A program made the translations under genes and the position numbers. The notes under the pieces are model-generated. The model was not told where the DNA came from and searched no databases. It was given only the letters and a program-made list of their open reading frames with translations. This document shows positions 25,599 through 33,630 of a stretch of DNA of 64,000 bases, one piece after another. Origin of the DNA: Paenibacillus terricola (GTDB lineage Bacteria; Bacillota; Bacilli; Paenibacillales; Paenibacillaceae); assembly GCF_014779765.1 (NCBI RefSeq), contig NZ_JACXZA010000007.1:248001-312000 (forward strand). The letters are read 5' to 3'. Every line of letters starts with the position of its first letter. Positions within the stretch are counted from its first letter, which is position 1.

Positions 25599-25985
25599 AT
25601 GGAGAATATAGTATTGCGCCGCAAGCGATTGATATCGAGAAAGTATCTGGGGAAGCTTATTCGTAGAATCCAAACCACACCCAAATCAAATCAATACGTC
25701 GAAATCCATCATTGGCTTTCACCCGATCGTATCGTACTACATTATTATAAACTCAAACATCATAAGGACAGCAACCCGGATGTCATTAACTCTTACTATG
25801 TCAATTACGACATCACTTCAGGCAAGTCCGTAAAGATCCCTCCCCCAGAGGAACCGGAACATGCATACGGAATGGAGTACACGTTACGTAACGATTGGAA
25901 AATCGATATAGAGCAAGACCTTGTTCGAGATAAGGATAATGCGATTATTATATTTAATAAACCAAAGACACCGTCAACGCCCTAA
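25599..25985 (+). CDS. Hypothetical protein, uncertain start
   Basis: An open frame ending at 25985 that encodes a basic, Tyr/His-rich C-terminal region: YVEIHHWLSPDRIVLHYYKL, then YYVNYDITSGKSVKIPPPEE. The frame is open back to 25461, but that ATG lies inside the terminator of the upstream operon. ATG 25599 gives 128 residues but has no ribosome-binding site. A TTGACA at about 25520 could be a -35 box. I do not recognise the family. It may be a decayed gene. A strong terminator follows. Confidence 0.35.
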   Translation: MENIVLRRKRLISRKYLGKLIRRIQTTPKSNQYVEIHHWLSPDRIVLHYYKLKHHKDSNPDVINSYYVNYDITSGKSVKIPPPEEPEHAYGMEYTLRNDWKIDIEQDLVRDKDNAIIIFNKPKTPSTP

Positions 25986-26003
25986 GGGCAATGGCGGTGT
26001 CTT
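25964..26003. terminator. Convergent terminator
   Basis: AAAGACACCG (25964-25973) pairs with CGGTGTCTT (25995-26003), with an inner CGCCC/GGGC arm. It lies between the hypothetical gene and the convergent histidine kinase gene and can serve both. Confidence 0.82.
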
Positions 26004-26016
26004 CATTTTGCTCCAT

Positions 26017-27288
26017 CTACGCAACAGCCGGGAAACGAATCGCAACCGTCGTGCCACGCCCTACCTCGCTGTTAATGCGTATAGAACCCTGATGTTGATC
26101 GACGATCCAGTGCGCGATCGATAGCCCTAAGCCAGCTCCTTGTTCCCCTCTGTCTCTAGCGGAATCTCCTTTGTAGAAACGATTAAATACGAGCGGCAAA
26201 TCGCGTTCCGGGATTCCCGCTCCGTTATCCTGAACGAATACGAGAACCGATTTCCCCTGTCTGACGCATCCCAGATCGATTTGTCCCTGTTCTTGCGTAA
26301 ACTTAATGGCATTGTCCAACACAATCATGAACAACTGCATGAGCCGATCCTCGTCTCCGTTAATGAGAAGTTCCCCTTCTCCAACATGGAGCCCTAACCG
26401 CAGCTGCTTGTAATCCATTATCGGCGCCATATTGGTCGCAATGCTTTTAATGATGCCGTCAACGCTTACGGGCTTGCATGAGATGACTTCCTCATGTGAA
26501 TCGCCTCTTGCCAGAAGAAGCAGTCCGCTTACCATGCTGCTCATTCGTTTGGTTTCTTTCAGAACGGATGCGATCGGTACGCTCTCTTCCTCGATCGTAT
26601 GCTCGGGGTGGCGCAGCAATAGCTGCATTTGCCCTTGAACAACGGACAGCGGACTCCGGAGCTCGTGGGAGGCATCCGCGATAAACTGCTGCTGCTTGTC
26701 CCAAGCTTTCCGGATCGGAATGAGCGCCCGCCTAGCCAATGCATAGCCCACGATGACCGATAACAGGGCTCCAATGCCTATTCCAATGCCAATGCACCAC
26801 AACAACCGGTTCAAATAATACGACTCGGCCGTAATTTCCGTTATGATCTGCAAAGTTTGAATGGGCGAATTCAACTGCTTCTCTATACCCGGCAAGTTGC
26901 CCTGATAGGGTCTGCTTACGAACCGGTAAGTCTTTTTGCCGTAATGAATCGACTCGGGGCCCTTGCGGTCCTGTTTGTCCTGCAGTATCGATCCCACTGA
27001 GATAAAGGGTTCTTTATAATAAACTTGTCCTATCATGGTATTGTTCGAACCCCAATAATACACTAGAACGAACCGCTCTGGATGCTTCGAATCAATGTTA
27101 ATGACCTTTTCTCCCGTACTAAGGGAAACTTGTTGCATGTGGTCAATATCGTACACCAGCAGACGGTCAATGTCAGAATAAATCTGATAGCGCGCCAGTC
27201 CATATAAGGCTCCCCCCAGCACGACGAACAAGAGAAATACGATCGTGCTGTTCCATATCGTCATTCGTACCAGCGTGCGCTTGAACAT
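26017..27288 (-). CDS. Sensor histidine kinase (HisKA/HATPase)
   Basis: A 423-residue membrane kinase. Two transmembrane helices (about 12-32 and 165-187) flank an extracytoplasmic sensor. The HisKA box FIADASHELRSPLS has the phosphorylated histidine at 208. HATPase motifs include an N box (VLDNAIKFTQ), a G1 box (VQDNGAGIPE) and GLGLSIAHWIVDQHQG. I chose ATG 27288; the open frame upstream overlaps the serine-hydrolase gene. It is the third gene of an operon, separated from its response regulator by the hydrolase gene, 19 bp after the latter's stop. Confidence 0.9.
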   Translation of the reverse strand: MFKRTLVRMTIWNSTIVFLLFVVLGGALYGLARYQIYSDIDRLLVYDIDHMQQVSLSTGEKVINIDSKHPERFVLVYYWGSNNTMIGQVYYKEPFISVGSILQDKQDRKGPESIHYGKKTYRFVSRPYQGNLPGIEKQLNSPIQTLQIITEITAESYYLNRLLWCIGIGIGIGALLSVIVGYALARRALIPIRKAWDKQQQFIADASHELRSPLSVVQGQMQLLLRHPEHTIEEESVPIASVLKETKRMSSMVSGLLLLARGDSHEEVISCKPVSVDGIIKSIATNMAPIMDYKQLRLGLHVGEGELLINGDEDRLMQLFMIVLDNAIKFTQEQGQIDLGCVRQGKSVLVFVQDNGAGIPERDLPLVFNRFYKGDSARDRGEQGAGLGLSIAHWIVDQHQGSIRINSEVGRGTTVAIRFPAVA

Positions 27289-27307
27289 ACTGAGGTCTGT
27301 TCCCCTT

Positions 27308-29473
27308 TTATTTAATCTCGAACTTCGCTCCGACATCGCCGGCAAAAACAATGGTTCCTCCAGCGGGCAGCTCGATCTGATCCTTGCCCCCAACAACGCT
27401 AAAGTAAGTGCATGTTCCCTGCGAATCATAAACAGCGAATGAGGCTTTCGAGGGCATGTTCACCTTAATGGTCTTGCCCCCGTCTTGGTCACTTATCGTA
27501 AACCACTGAGCGTATCCGCTCGACGGAATCGTAACAACTGATTTCTTAGTGATGTTCATGGGCTTCACGGCGTCCTCGCTCACGAAGATTCTTCCGCCCA
27601 TATTCAGATACTCAACGCCTTCCTCCGTAAAAAACGTTAAATCTTGAAGATCCCGCCCATTCATTTCTGAGATTTGCAATTCGGAGACGGCCGTATTGGG
27701 GCCTGTTATTCGTTTATCCAACATGTACCCCGGCAATTGTTTCGACATATTCAGCGGAATGGGGGGCAGCATCAAATAAAGGGTCGACGTATACTTTGCA
27801 TCTAGCAAGTAATACTTCTTACCGTCGCGCTTACTCCATGCATCGCGTATCTCCTTGGGGAGTTCTTGGGGCTGGAGCTTCTCCGCGGAGTACATGGATG
27901 ATGCTGTCTGCCCAAGGCCCGGCCTCGAAGTGTAAGAACGAGACCAGATGTAGGTGCGGCCATTCTCCCTCGTCACGAAGCTGATCACCATATTCCCGTC
28001 CAGACTCCGGAACGTGCCGTCCGCCGAATACTCGTAGGTCTGGGCCGGACTACCCGGCAGCAGCTCCGAAGTGACGGACATATCGCCGCCTTCGGTAATA
28101 TCGACTTTAATTGTTCCGGTATAGGACCCGTAGATTCCGGAATACTGCTGCACAGACTTCGGCATATCAGCAGCTACCGGCACGCCATACGACTTCTCAG
28201 GCTTGAATTCGGCAGTTACGCCTTTCTCCTTCAGCGCCTGAAGCAGAATTTGGTTCGCCATAAGTTGGTCATCGCCACTGTACCCAGAGGACATGATGAC
28301 AGCTGCTGCCATGTCCTGCTCGGGAAGTACAACGAGCGACGCATGATAGAGAGTCGTGGCTCCTCCTTTGGTCAGCGCCTTGATCCCATATTCACCAAAG
28401 GGATACAGACGGACACTGTCCCAGCCGAGGCCGTAATCGAATGTATTATCCGCATCATCGGGCCACAGAGGCGTCTTGTACTCTTCCTTCGCCATCGCCA
28501 CAACCGATTTGCCGGACAAGACCTCTTCTGCCTCACCCATGAAAGTCTGTGAGAAGCGCACCAAATCTTCCGCCGTGGAATAGATGCCTCCCGCCCCGAT
28601 TATGTTGACCGTCTCGTTGGGAAGTTGTCCTGTATAAGTAGGATAATAGAGGCCCGCCATCTCGTCTGGATTAGGTGAATCAAGCGGCGTCGCCGTATGG
28701 GCCATACCTAGAGGTTTTGTAATATATCGATGAATATAGGTGGTGAAGTTCATCCCGCTGACACGCTCGACCAGAATCTCAGCCAACGTGAATCCATCAT
28801 TGCAGTACACCGAATAAGCACCAGGGTCCGCTTTCAAGGTCTGTCCCGCCAACTGCTTCAATAGCGAATCGTGGGCGTAAGTATCGTTATCTTCGAATAA
28901 ATCGGCGTTTCTCCCCGACGTTCCCTTCAATCCGGAAGAATGATTCAGCAGCATGCGCGGCGTAATCTGCTTATAGCGTTCATCCTTCATCGTAAATTCG
29001 GGGATGTATTGGATGACTGGCGTATCAAGATCGATTTTCCCTTGGTCGACCAACTGCATGACAGCAACCGTGGTGAATATTTTACTAATCGAACCGATTC
29101 CATACATCGTGTCTTTCGTGAGCGGCCGCTGCCCCTTCTCATCATTCTTGCCGAACTGGCCGGACACGACGATGCTGCCATGATCGATAATGGCGTATTG
29201 CACACTGTTCGCGCCGTATGATCTCGTGAGGAGCTTGGCCTTTGTCTGTGCATCTTCTCGGGTTAATTCATAAGTAATTGCAGAAGGCCCGTTCATTTTC
29301 CCCGCAGCGACTGGTTCGGCCGCCTCGGCCTTATTCGGCTCCGCTGCCGTGCCCTGCATATCTGCCGGTGCGCCGCCGTCATCGCAGGCGGTTAGCAGCA
29401 GACATAAAGTCAGTACAACTCCCGCAAACCATTTCAGCCTACTATTCAGAAACATCCGTCTAACTAAGTTCAT
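27308..29473 (-). CDS. Lipoprotein serine hydrolase (beta-lactamase/PBP4*-like, S12 family)
   Basis: A 721-residue exported lipoprotein with lipobox LLLTAC (Cys30). The beta-lactamase-like domain (about 70-430) has the three S12 motifs: S-x-x-K (Ser128-Ile-Ser-Lys131 in GSISKIF), Y-x-N (YCND) and the KGG triad region. The remaining 290 residues are beta-rich accessory domains. Family members are DD-peptidases, esterases or D-amino-acid amidases. ATG 29473 is preferred because AGGGGG is well spaced for it. It sits between a response regulator and its kinase, so it may modify the cell wall under their control or generate the signal they sense; both are inference. Confidence 0.85.
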   Translation of the reverse strand: MNLVRRMFLNSRLKWFAGVVLTLCLLLTACDDGGAPADMQGTAAEPNKAEAAEPVAAGKMNGPSAITYELTREDAQTKAKLLTRSYGANSVQYAIIDHGSIVVSGQFGKNDEKGQRPLTKDTMYGIGSISKIFTTVAVMQLVDQGKIDLDTPVIQYIPEFTMKDERYKQITPRMLLNHSSGLKGTSGRNADLFEDNDTYAHDSLLKQLAGQTLKADPGAYSVYCNDGFTLAEILVERVSGMNFTTYIHRYITKPLGMAHTATPLDSPNPDEMAGLYYPTYTGQLPNETVNIIGAGGIYSTAEDLVRFSQTFMGEAEEVLSGKSVVAMAKEEYKTPLWPDDADNTFDYGLGWDSVRLYPFGEYGIKALTKGGATTLYHASLVVLPEQDMAAAVIMSSGYSGDDQLMANQILLQALKEKGVTAEFKPEKSYGVPVAADMPKSVQQYSGIYGSYTGTIKVDITEGGDMSVTSELLPGSPAQTYEYSADGTFRSLDGNMVISFVTRENGRTYIWSRSYTSRPGLGQTASSMYSAEKLQPQELPKEIRDAWSKRDGKKYYLLDAKYTSTLYLMLPPIPLNMSKQLPGYMLDKRITGPNTAVSELQISEMNGRDLQDLTFFTEEGVEYLNMGGRIFVSEDAVKPMNITKKSVVTIPSSGYAQWFTISDQDGGKTIKVNMPSKASFAVYDSQGTCTYFSVVGGKDQIELPAGGTIVFAGDVGAKFEIK

Positions 29474-29533
29474 GAATGGCATCCCCCTTATCTACATATA
29501 AAGGGAATATAAGAGGTGAACCTTTGATTTTCC

Positions 29534-30217
29534 TTAGAGCATCGACTGCAGCTTCAGCTTGTAGCCCAAACCTCTTACGGTTTGGATCAATTGATCCGCA
29601 GTCCATGGGGACAGCTTCTTCCGGAGATAATGGATATACAGCTCAACGATGCCGATTCCCGCTTCCGAATCGAGTCCCCAGATCCGATTATAGATTTGTT
29701 CCTTCGTTACGATCTGCTCTTTGTTCATAAGCAAGTATTCAAGCAGCTCAAATTCCTTTTCGGTTAGAATCAACTCTTCCCCTGCGATCGTCGCTGCACG
29801 GTTTCTGACTTGAATGGCGATCGGTCCATAGCTGACCTGCTCTTCCTGATTCATCTTGCCATGGCGGCGCAGCAGTACTTTGACTCTGACGATCAGCTCA
29901 GCGATTTCGAACGGCTTCACCACATAATCGTCTGCTCCGATCGTCAGCCCCTTCACCCGATCGTTCAATCCATCTCGCGCCGTAAGACAAAGGATCGGCG
30001 TATCTACCTTCCACCTTCTGGCCTCTTGGATAATCTTAAATCCGTCTACATGGGGCAGCATGATATCCAGAATAATCAGATCAAACTCACCGTACAGCGC
30101 ATGATGCAAACCCTCTTCCCCGTTGTGACACTCCGTAACCTCGTACCCTTCATCCCGCATAACCCTAGCAATCGTATACGCTATCGCTAGGTCATCCTCT
30201 ACGATCAGCAGCTTCAT
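29534..30217 (-). CDS. OmpR-family response regulator
   Basis: A 227-residue regulator. Receiver domain (about 1-115) with acidic pocket Glu7-Asp8-Asp9, phosphoacceptor Asp51 (LIILDIMLPHVDG) and K-P near 101 (YVVKPFE). OmpR winged-helix domain (about 130-225) with ELLEYLLMNKEQIVTKEQIY and RGLGYKL. GGAGGA lies 4 bp before ATG 30217, in preference to an ATG seven codons upstream. It is the first gene of the operon regulator / serine hydrolase / kinase. Confidence 0.93.
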   Translation of the reverse strand: MKLLIVEDDLAIAYTIARVMRDEGYEVTECHNGEEGLHHALYGEFDLIILDIMLPHVDGFKIIQEARRWKVDTPILCLTARDGLNDRVKGLTIGADDYVVKPFEIAELIVRVKVLLRRHGKMNQEEQVSYGPIAIQVRNRAATIAGEELILTEKEFELLEYLLMNKEQIVTKEQIYNRIWGLDSEAGIGIVELYIHYLRKKLSPWTADQLIQTVRGLGYKLKLQSML

Positions 30218-30295
30218 AGATTCCTCCATGATGAACAAATATGAGGATAGGTTAACATATTAAGGTGGATTTTTGATTCATTCGTGTCAAAATAA

Positions 30296-30322
30296 AGAAG
30301 GTACCCTTGATAGGTACCCCCT
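30296..30322 (-). terminator. Probable terminator of the DUF4179-type anti-sigma gene
   Basis: Two GGTACC palindromes (30300-30305, 30313-30318) pair across a 7-nt loop; on the minus strand the hairpin is followed by TTCTTTATTTT. It lies about 26 bp after the stop. Confidence 0.6.
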
Positions 30323-30347
30323 AGCTAACAGAGAACATATGCAGAAC

Positions 30348-31631
30348 TCAATCGTTCGCCTTGAACGATTCCTCCGAAAATTCAAATTGCCAAGGTCCTC
30401 TAATAATTACACTTGGTCTATCTAGCTTTAGACTCATCTGCTTGGTGCCCGGCTTCACTTCGAATTCAATGTATTCAATTGCCCCGGTTCTTTCATTTAA
30501 TTTAGCGCTGTTGCTTAATCCTGCAATATCGAGGTTGTATAGGGAAGCAGCGGCTTGATCATCATAATGGAAATCCAGGTATACTCTAAGAATGCCTTCC
30601 TTTACTTTCTCAATCTTGGTAATCGTCACTGGGAACCCCGCAACTTCGAAGGTCTGGTTCACGTTATCCTGGGCTTCGGTGGGAATCTTGATTGTGACTT
30701 CATCCTTATACGTGACGCTGATCTCAGGCAAGGTTAAGGTATAACGGGCTTGTGCATCCCCCGACAGTTTAAAATAAAACTCGCTTGCAGGAGCGCTGAC
30801 CCCTCGAATATATTCAATCTCCATCTTCCGGCCCTCGGCGTCCATTACATTCAGTTTCTGGCTCTCATCATGTTGATAAACGCCAAAAATCCCGTAATCG
30901 CTAATGTAAAAATCCTCAGCATGAGCAGCAACCAACGATACTCTCGCCTTGTCACCGACCCTGTCAGGAATTGCAGTTATGGAAACGCCGTTAATGGCAG
31001 CCGTCTCGCCCATTTCCGGATAACTGGAGAAGGTTTCAGCCCTCTCGAGCGTTATAGGAACCTCAACTAGAGGATCTAAGGGTAGAATCAGCTTCATGTT
31101 GCCGACCGCGTCCAACTTCCCTTTATACCAAAATCCTGAAGTCCACTCTCCCGAACTCCACGAGGCCATGGAACCGTTGATACTGTATTCGTTTCCCTGT
31201 TCATCGACTAGAATAACCTGCGCGGGTCTTGGCACATCATTGCCTGCCATCGTAATATAAGTCATCTCATCATCCGACATGATCCCTGTAATGATAATGG
31301 ACCCTTCATTTACGCTCAGCGTAATCGGCTTCTTCAAGACGTACCGTTCCGATGCCGAATCTTCTTTGACAATTCCTATGCCAGGGACGAATTGCAGCGC
31401 TTTTTGTAGAGCAGCCCACACCTTATCGTGGTTGATGAGAGTCGCGGATAGCAAGAATAATGCTAGCGCCGCAGCAACCATGCCTATGCTTCTCTTCACT
31501 CGTTTGCTCTTCTGACGACGATTTTCTTGCTGCTTCATAATCGCTAACTCTATTCCTAGTTGGCTTCTGTGACGAAGAGCAGGAGGAATTGGGATGGTCT
31601 CTATCTGCTGTTTAACATTATTGTGCTCCAT
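30348..31631 (-). CDS. Membrane anti-sigma factor, DUF4179-type
   Basis: A 427-residue single-pass membrane protein. The cytoplasmic N-terminus (about 1-45) ends in a basic stretch (QENRRQKSKRVKRS). A transmembrane helix covers about 48-66 (IGMVAAALALFLLSATLI). A DUF4179-like region follows (HDKVWAALQKALQFVPGIGI), then several beta-sandwich repeats. Such proteins are encoded with ECF sigma factors and act as their membrane anti-sigma partners. Its start overlaps the sigma gene end by 14 bp, so the two are co-translated. The external domain probably senses the envelope signal. Confidence 0.82.
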   Translation of the reverse strand: MEHNNVKQQIETIPIPPALRHRSQLGIELAIMKQQENRRQKSKRVKRSIGMVAAALALFLLSATLINHDKVWAALQKALQFVPGIGIVKEDSASERYVLKKPITLSVNEGSIIITGIMSDDEMTYITMAGNDVPRPAQVILVDEQGNEYSINGSMASWSSGEWTSGFWYKGKLDAVGNMKLILPLDPLVEVPITLERAETFSSYPEMGETAAINGVSITAIPDRVGDKARVSLVAAHAEDFYISDYGIFGVYQHDESQKLNVMDAEGRKMEIEYIRGVSAPASEFYFKLSGDAQARYTLTLPEISVTYKDEVTIKIPTEAQDNVNQTFEVAGFPVTITKIEKVKEGILRVYLDFHYDDQAAASLYNLDIAGLSNSAKLNERTGAIEYIEFEVKPGTKQMSLKLDRPSVIIRGPWQFEFSEESFKAND

Positions 31632-32163
31632 AGACTTCTTCCCCCTCTACCCGCTTGCGCAGTTTCTTCAATGCACGGTACAACAACGTTTTGCCTGTTC
31701 CGAGCGGAATATTCATGATCTCTGTTGCTTCCCTGATCGTGAAATCATGGTAGAACCTCAACAGGATCACATGCTTTTCATCCAGATCAAGCGATTCGAT
31801 CAAATCCTTCAGCGATATTGTGAGCGAAATATCGTTGTCGTCGACTGCGAGGATGGAATCGTAGTATTCGGGTTTCATTTGAACTTCTTTTTTACGTTTG
31901 CGGAGTTGGTCGATCGAACAGCTAATGGCTATTTTGACTAGCCAGGTTTTGAAGTATTGCGGCTCTTTTACCTTGGCAATCGATCTGAATGAGCGATAGG
32001 CCGTTTCTTGGACCGCATCCAGCGCATCCTCTGAATTCCCCAAGTACACGTACGCCATCCGGTACAAATCTTCCTCGTACATTTGAAATAGCTCCATATA
32101 AGCCGTTCCATCGCCTTTTTGCGCTCTTCTCACTAAATCGATAATGCTCATCACCTGCTTCAT
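31618..32163 (-). CDS. ECF sigma factor
   Basis: An ECF sigma factor of about 181 residues. Region 2 (about 15-85) includes YLGNSEDALDAVQETAYRSF; region 4 (about 115-170) includes HDFTIREATEIMNIPLGTGK. The start is chosen at ATG 32163, preceded by AAAAGG; a GTG two codons upstream and an ATG four codons downstream are also possible. It is the first gene of a sigma/anti-sigma pair ending at 30348. The promoter region is shared with the divergent XRE gene. Confidence 0.87.
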   Translation of the reverse strand: MKQVMSIIDLVRRAQKGDGTAYMELFQMYEEDLYRMAYVYLGNSEDALDAVQETAYRSFRSIAKVKEPQYFKTWLVKIAISCSIDQLRKRKKEVQMKPEYYDSILAVDDNDISLTISLKDLIESLDLDEKHVILLRFYHDFTIREATEIMNIPLGTGKTLLYRALKKLRKRVEGEEVYGAQ

Positions 32164-32311
32164 GTTCACCTTTTACCCATTAGACGCACTCCGCCGGATT
32201 TTAGCTTTAAATATAACAATAAAGAGCCACAAAGGTCATTCACCTCTGAATAGAGACAGTAACGCGCCTGTTTGTCCATGACAATGATTGCTTACAAAAT
32301 GCAATACATTG

Positions 32312-32340
32312 TTTACATTTCGAAACACATAAGATACAAT
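32312..32340 (+). promoter_or_regulatory. SigA-type promoter of the XRE operon with inverted repeat
   Basis: -35 TTTACA (32312-32317), 17-bp spacer, -10 TACAAT (32335-32340). An inverted repeat TGTTT-N8-AAACA overlaps the -35 box and spacer and is a candidate operator for the XRE repressor. Confidence 0.6.
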
Positions 32341-32374
32341 CATTCCCAACCGATAACTAGAAAGGATCTCTCCT

Positions 32375-32581
32375 ATGCTTGTTAACAATGTTCGTGAACT
32401 AAGAGCGCGCTTCAGATGGTCGCAGCAGGATCTAGCGGATGCCATTGACGCCACTCGCCAGACAGTAGGGTTAATCGAGAAAGGAGATTACTCCCCTTCG
32501 ATTACGCTTGCGCTCCGAATTGCCGCGGCTTTCAAGCTGCCCGTCGAGGAAGTTTTCTATTTGAAAGAGGAGGATGAATAG
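32375..32581 (+). CDS. XRE-family transcriptional regulator (YozG-like, 68 aa)
   Basis: A 68-residue single-domain helix-turn-helix protein. The HTH covers about residues 5-58, including SQQDLADAIDATRQTVGLIE and the YSPSITLALRIAAAFKLPVEE block typical of the short YozG-like repressors. These usually lie directly before small membrane-protein genes, as here. GAAAGGATCTC precedes ATG 32375. The inverted repeat in its promoter suggests autoregulation. Confidence 0.9.
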   Translation: MLVNNVRELRARFRWSQQDLADAIDATRQTVGLIEKGDYSPSITLALRIAAAFKLPVEEVFYLKEEDE

Positions 32582-32582
32582 G

Positions 32583-33038
32583 ATGTTGTCACGGATTATG
32601 CGTTCGCCATTCATTTCGACTACACTGTTCCTCGCGACGCTGGGGGATATCTATCTGCTTATGAAAGTTATTGAGGCAGGTGAACCTTATCGATTGAGTA
32701 CGATGCAGCAAATTTATAACTACTGCTTGATTGCCCTTCTAGTCCTATGGGCGACGCTTGTAAGCATTCATAATCGGAAGAATCCGAAGGACCGCATTAG
32801 TCCCTGGGGCATAGTTCCGTCTGAGCTTCGGGAAGTGGATGAAGGGCAGCAATGGATTACGTTCAAAGCTTGCCGTAACGTCTATATCTACTACAGCTAC
32901 AGTTTACCGTTAGCCGCGCTGGCAGCCATCTTATTTATTCCATCCAGTTATTTCTCTGCTGTCATTATTTTCGGATTGTTGGGATTGGGCCAATATCTCG
33001 TTTATAGTTTGACCAATTGGAAGTATAGCCGCGTCTGA
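32583..33038 (+). CDS. Small membrane protein downstream of XRE regulator
   Basis: A 151-residue integral membrane protein with about four helices (near residues 10-25, 45-60, 105-120 and 122-142). A cytoplasmic loop contains SIHNRKNPKDRISPWG. It resembles the DUF2178-like proteins encoded with YozG-type regulators. ATG 32583 lies 9 bp after GAGGAGG; an ATG at 32574 overlaps the regulator stop and is too close to the ribosome-binding site. The function is unknown. It shares the XRE transcript. Confidence 0.72.
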   Translation: MLSRIMRSPFISTTLFLATLGDIYLLMKVIEAGEPYRLSTMQQIYNYCLIALLVLWATLVSIHNRKNPKDRISPWGIVPSELREVDEGQQWITFKACRNVYIYYSYSLPLAALAAILFIPSSYFSAVIIFGLLGLGQYLVYSLTNWKYSRV

Positions 33039-33066
33039 TTCTATTAGAACGGGTAGGTGACGGTCC

Positions 33067-33558
33067 ATGGTGGAATGGGGAAGTCAAATTGACGCCGCCG
33101 GTTGGCAATATGTCGTTTTGTTTGTTCTTGCTGCGCTCCCTTGGCTTGATGTATTTCTAGTCGTGCCTCTAGGCATTGCGTGGGGCTTAGCTCCGATTGG
33201 AGTAGGCATCATCGGATTCATCGGTAATCTGTTGACGGTTATCCTGTTATGCATCTTCTCACGGCAATTTGCAGCATGGCGGGAAAGACGCAGAGTGGCC
33301 AAAGGCAAAGAACGGGGCTCATTATCCAAGAGAGAAGAACGGGCCAAGAAACTGTGGGAACGATACGGTCTCCCCGCGTTGGCTCTTCTAGCCCCCGTCG
33401 CCGTGGGCACTGACATAGCTGCTGCTATAGCGCTAGTCCTTGGTTCCACACCGAAACGCGTCTTCGGCTGGATGGCAGTAAGTCTTGCAGTGTGGAGTAC
33501 AGTGATGGCAGTAGGTGCGGTGTATGGTTTTGGTTATATGAATTGGATTAGATCCTAG
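33067..33558 (+). CDS. Small multidrug-export family membrane protein (PF06695-like)
   Basis: A 163-residue membrane protein with three or four hydrophobic segments: VVLFVLAALPWLDVFLVVP, GIIGFIGNLLTVILLCIF and LALLAPVAVGTDIAAAIALV. The motif PLGIAWGLAP and the basic loop between helices fit the family named putative small multi-drug export proteins; transport has not been shown for most members. GTAGGTGA precedes ATG 33067, 28 bp after the previous gene, so it may share that transcript. Confidence 0.75.
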   Translation: MVEWGSQIDAAGWQYVVLFVLAALPWLDVFLVVPLGIAWGLAPIGVGIIGFIGNLLTVILLCIFSRQFAAWRERRRVAKGKERGSLSKREERAKKLWERYGLPALALLAPVAVGTDIAAAIALVLGSTPKRVFGWMAVSLAVWSTVMAVGAVYGFGYMNWIRS

Positions 33559-33630
33559 TAGGTGACAGTTCAACGCCATTATTATTCATAATTCAAGCGC
33601 GTATTTATGCCGAGGGGAGACCGAACGCCT

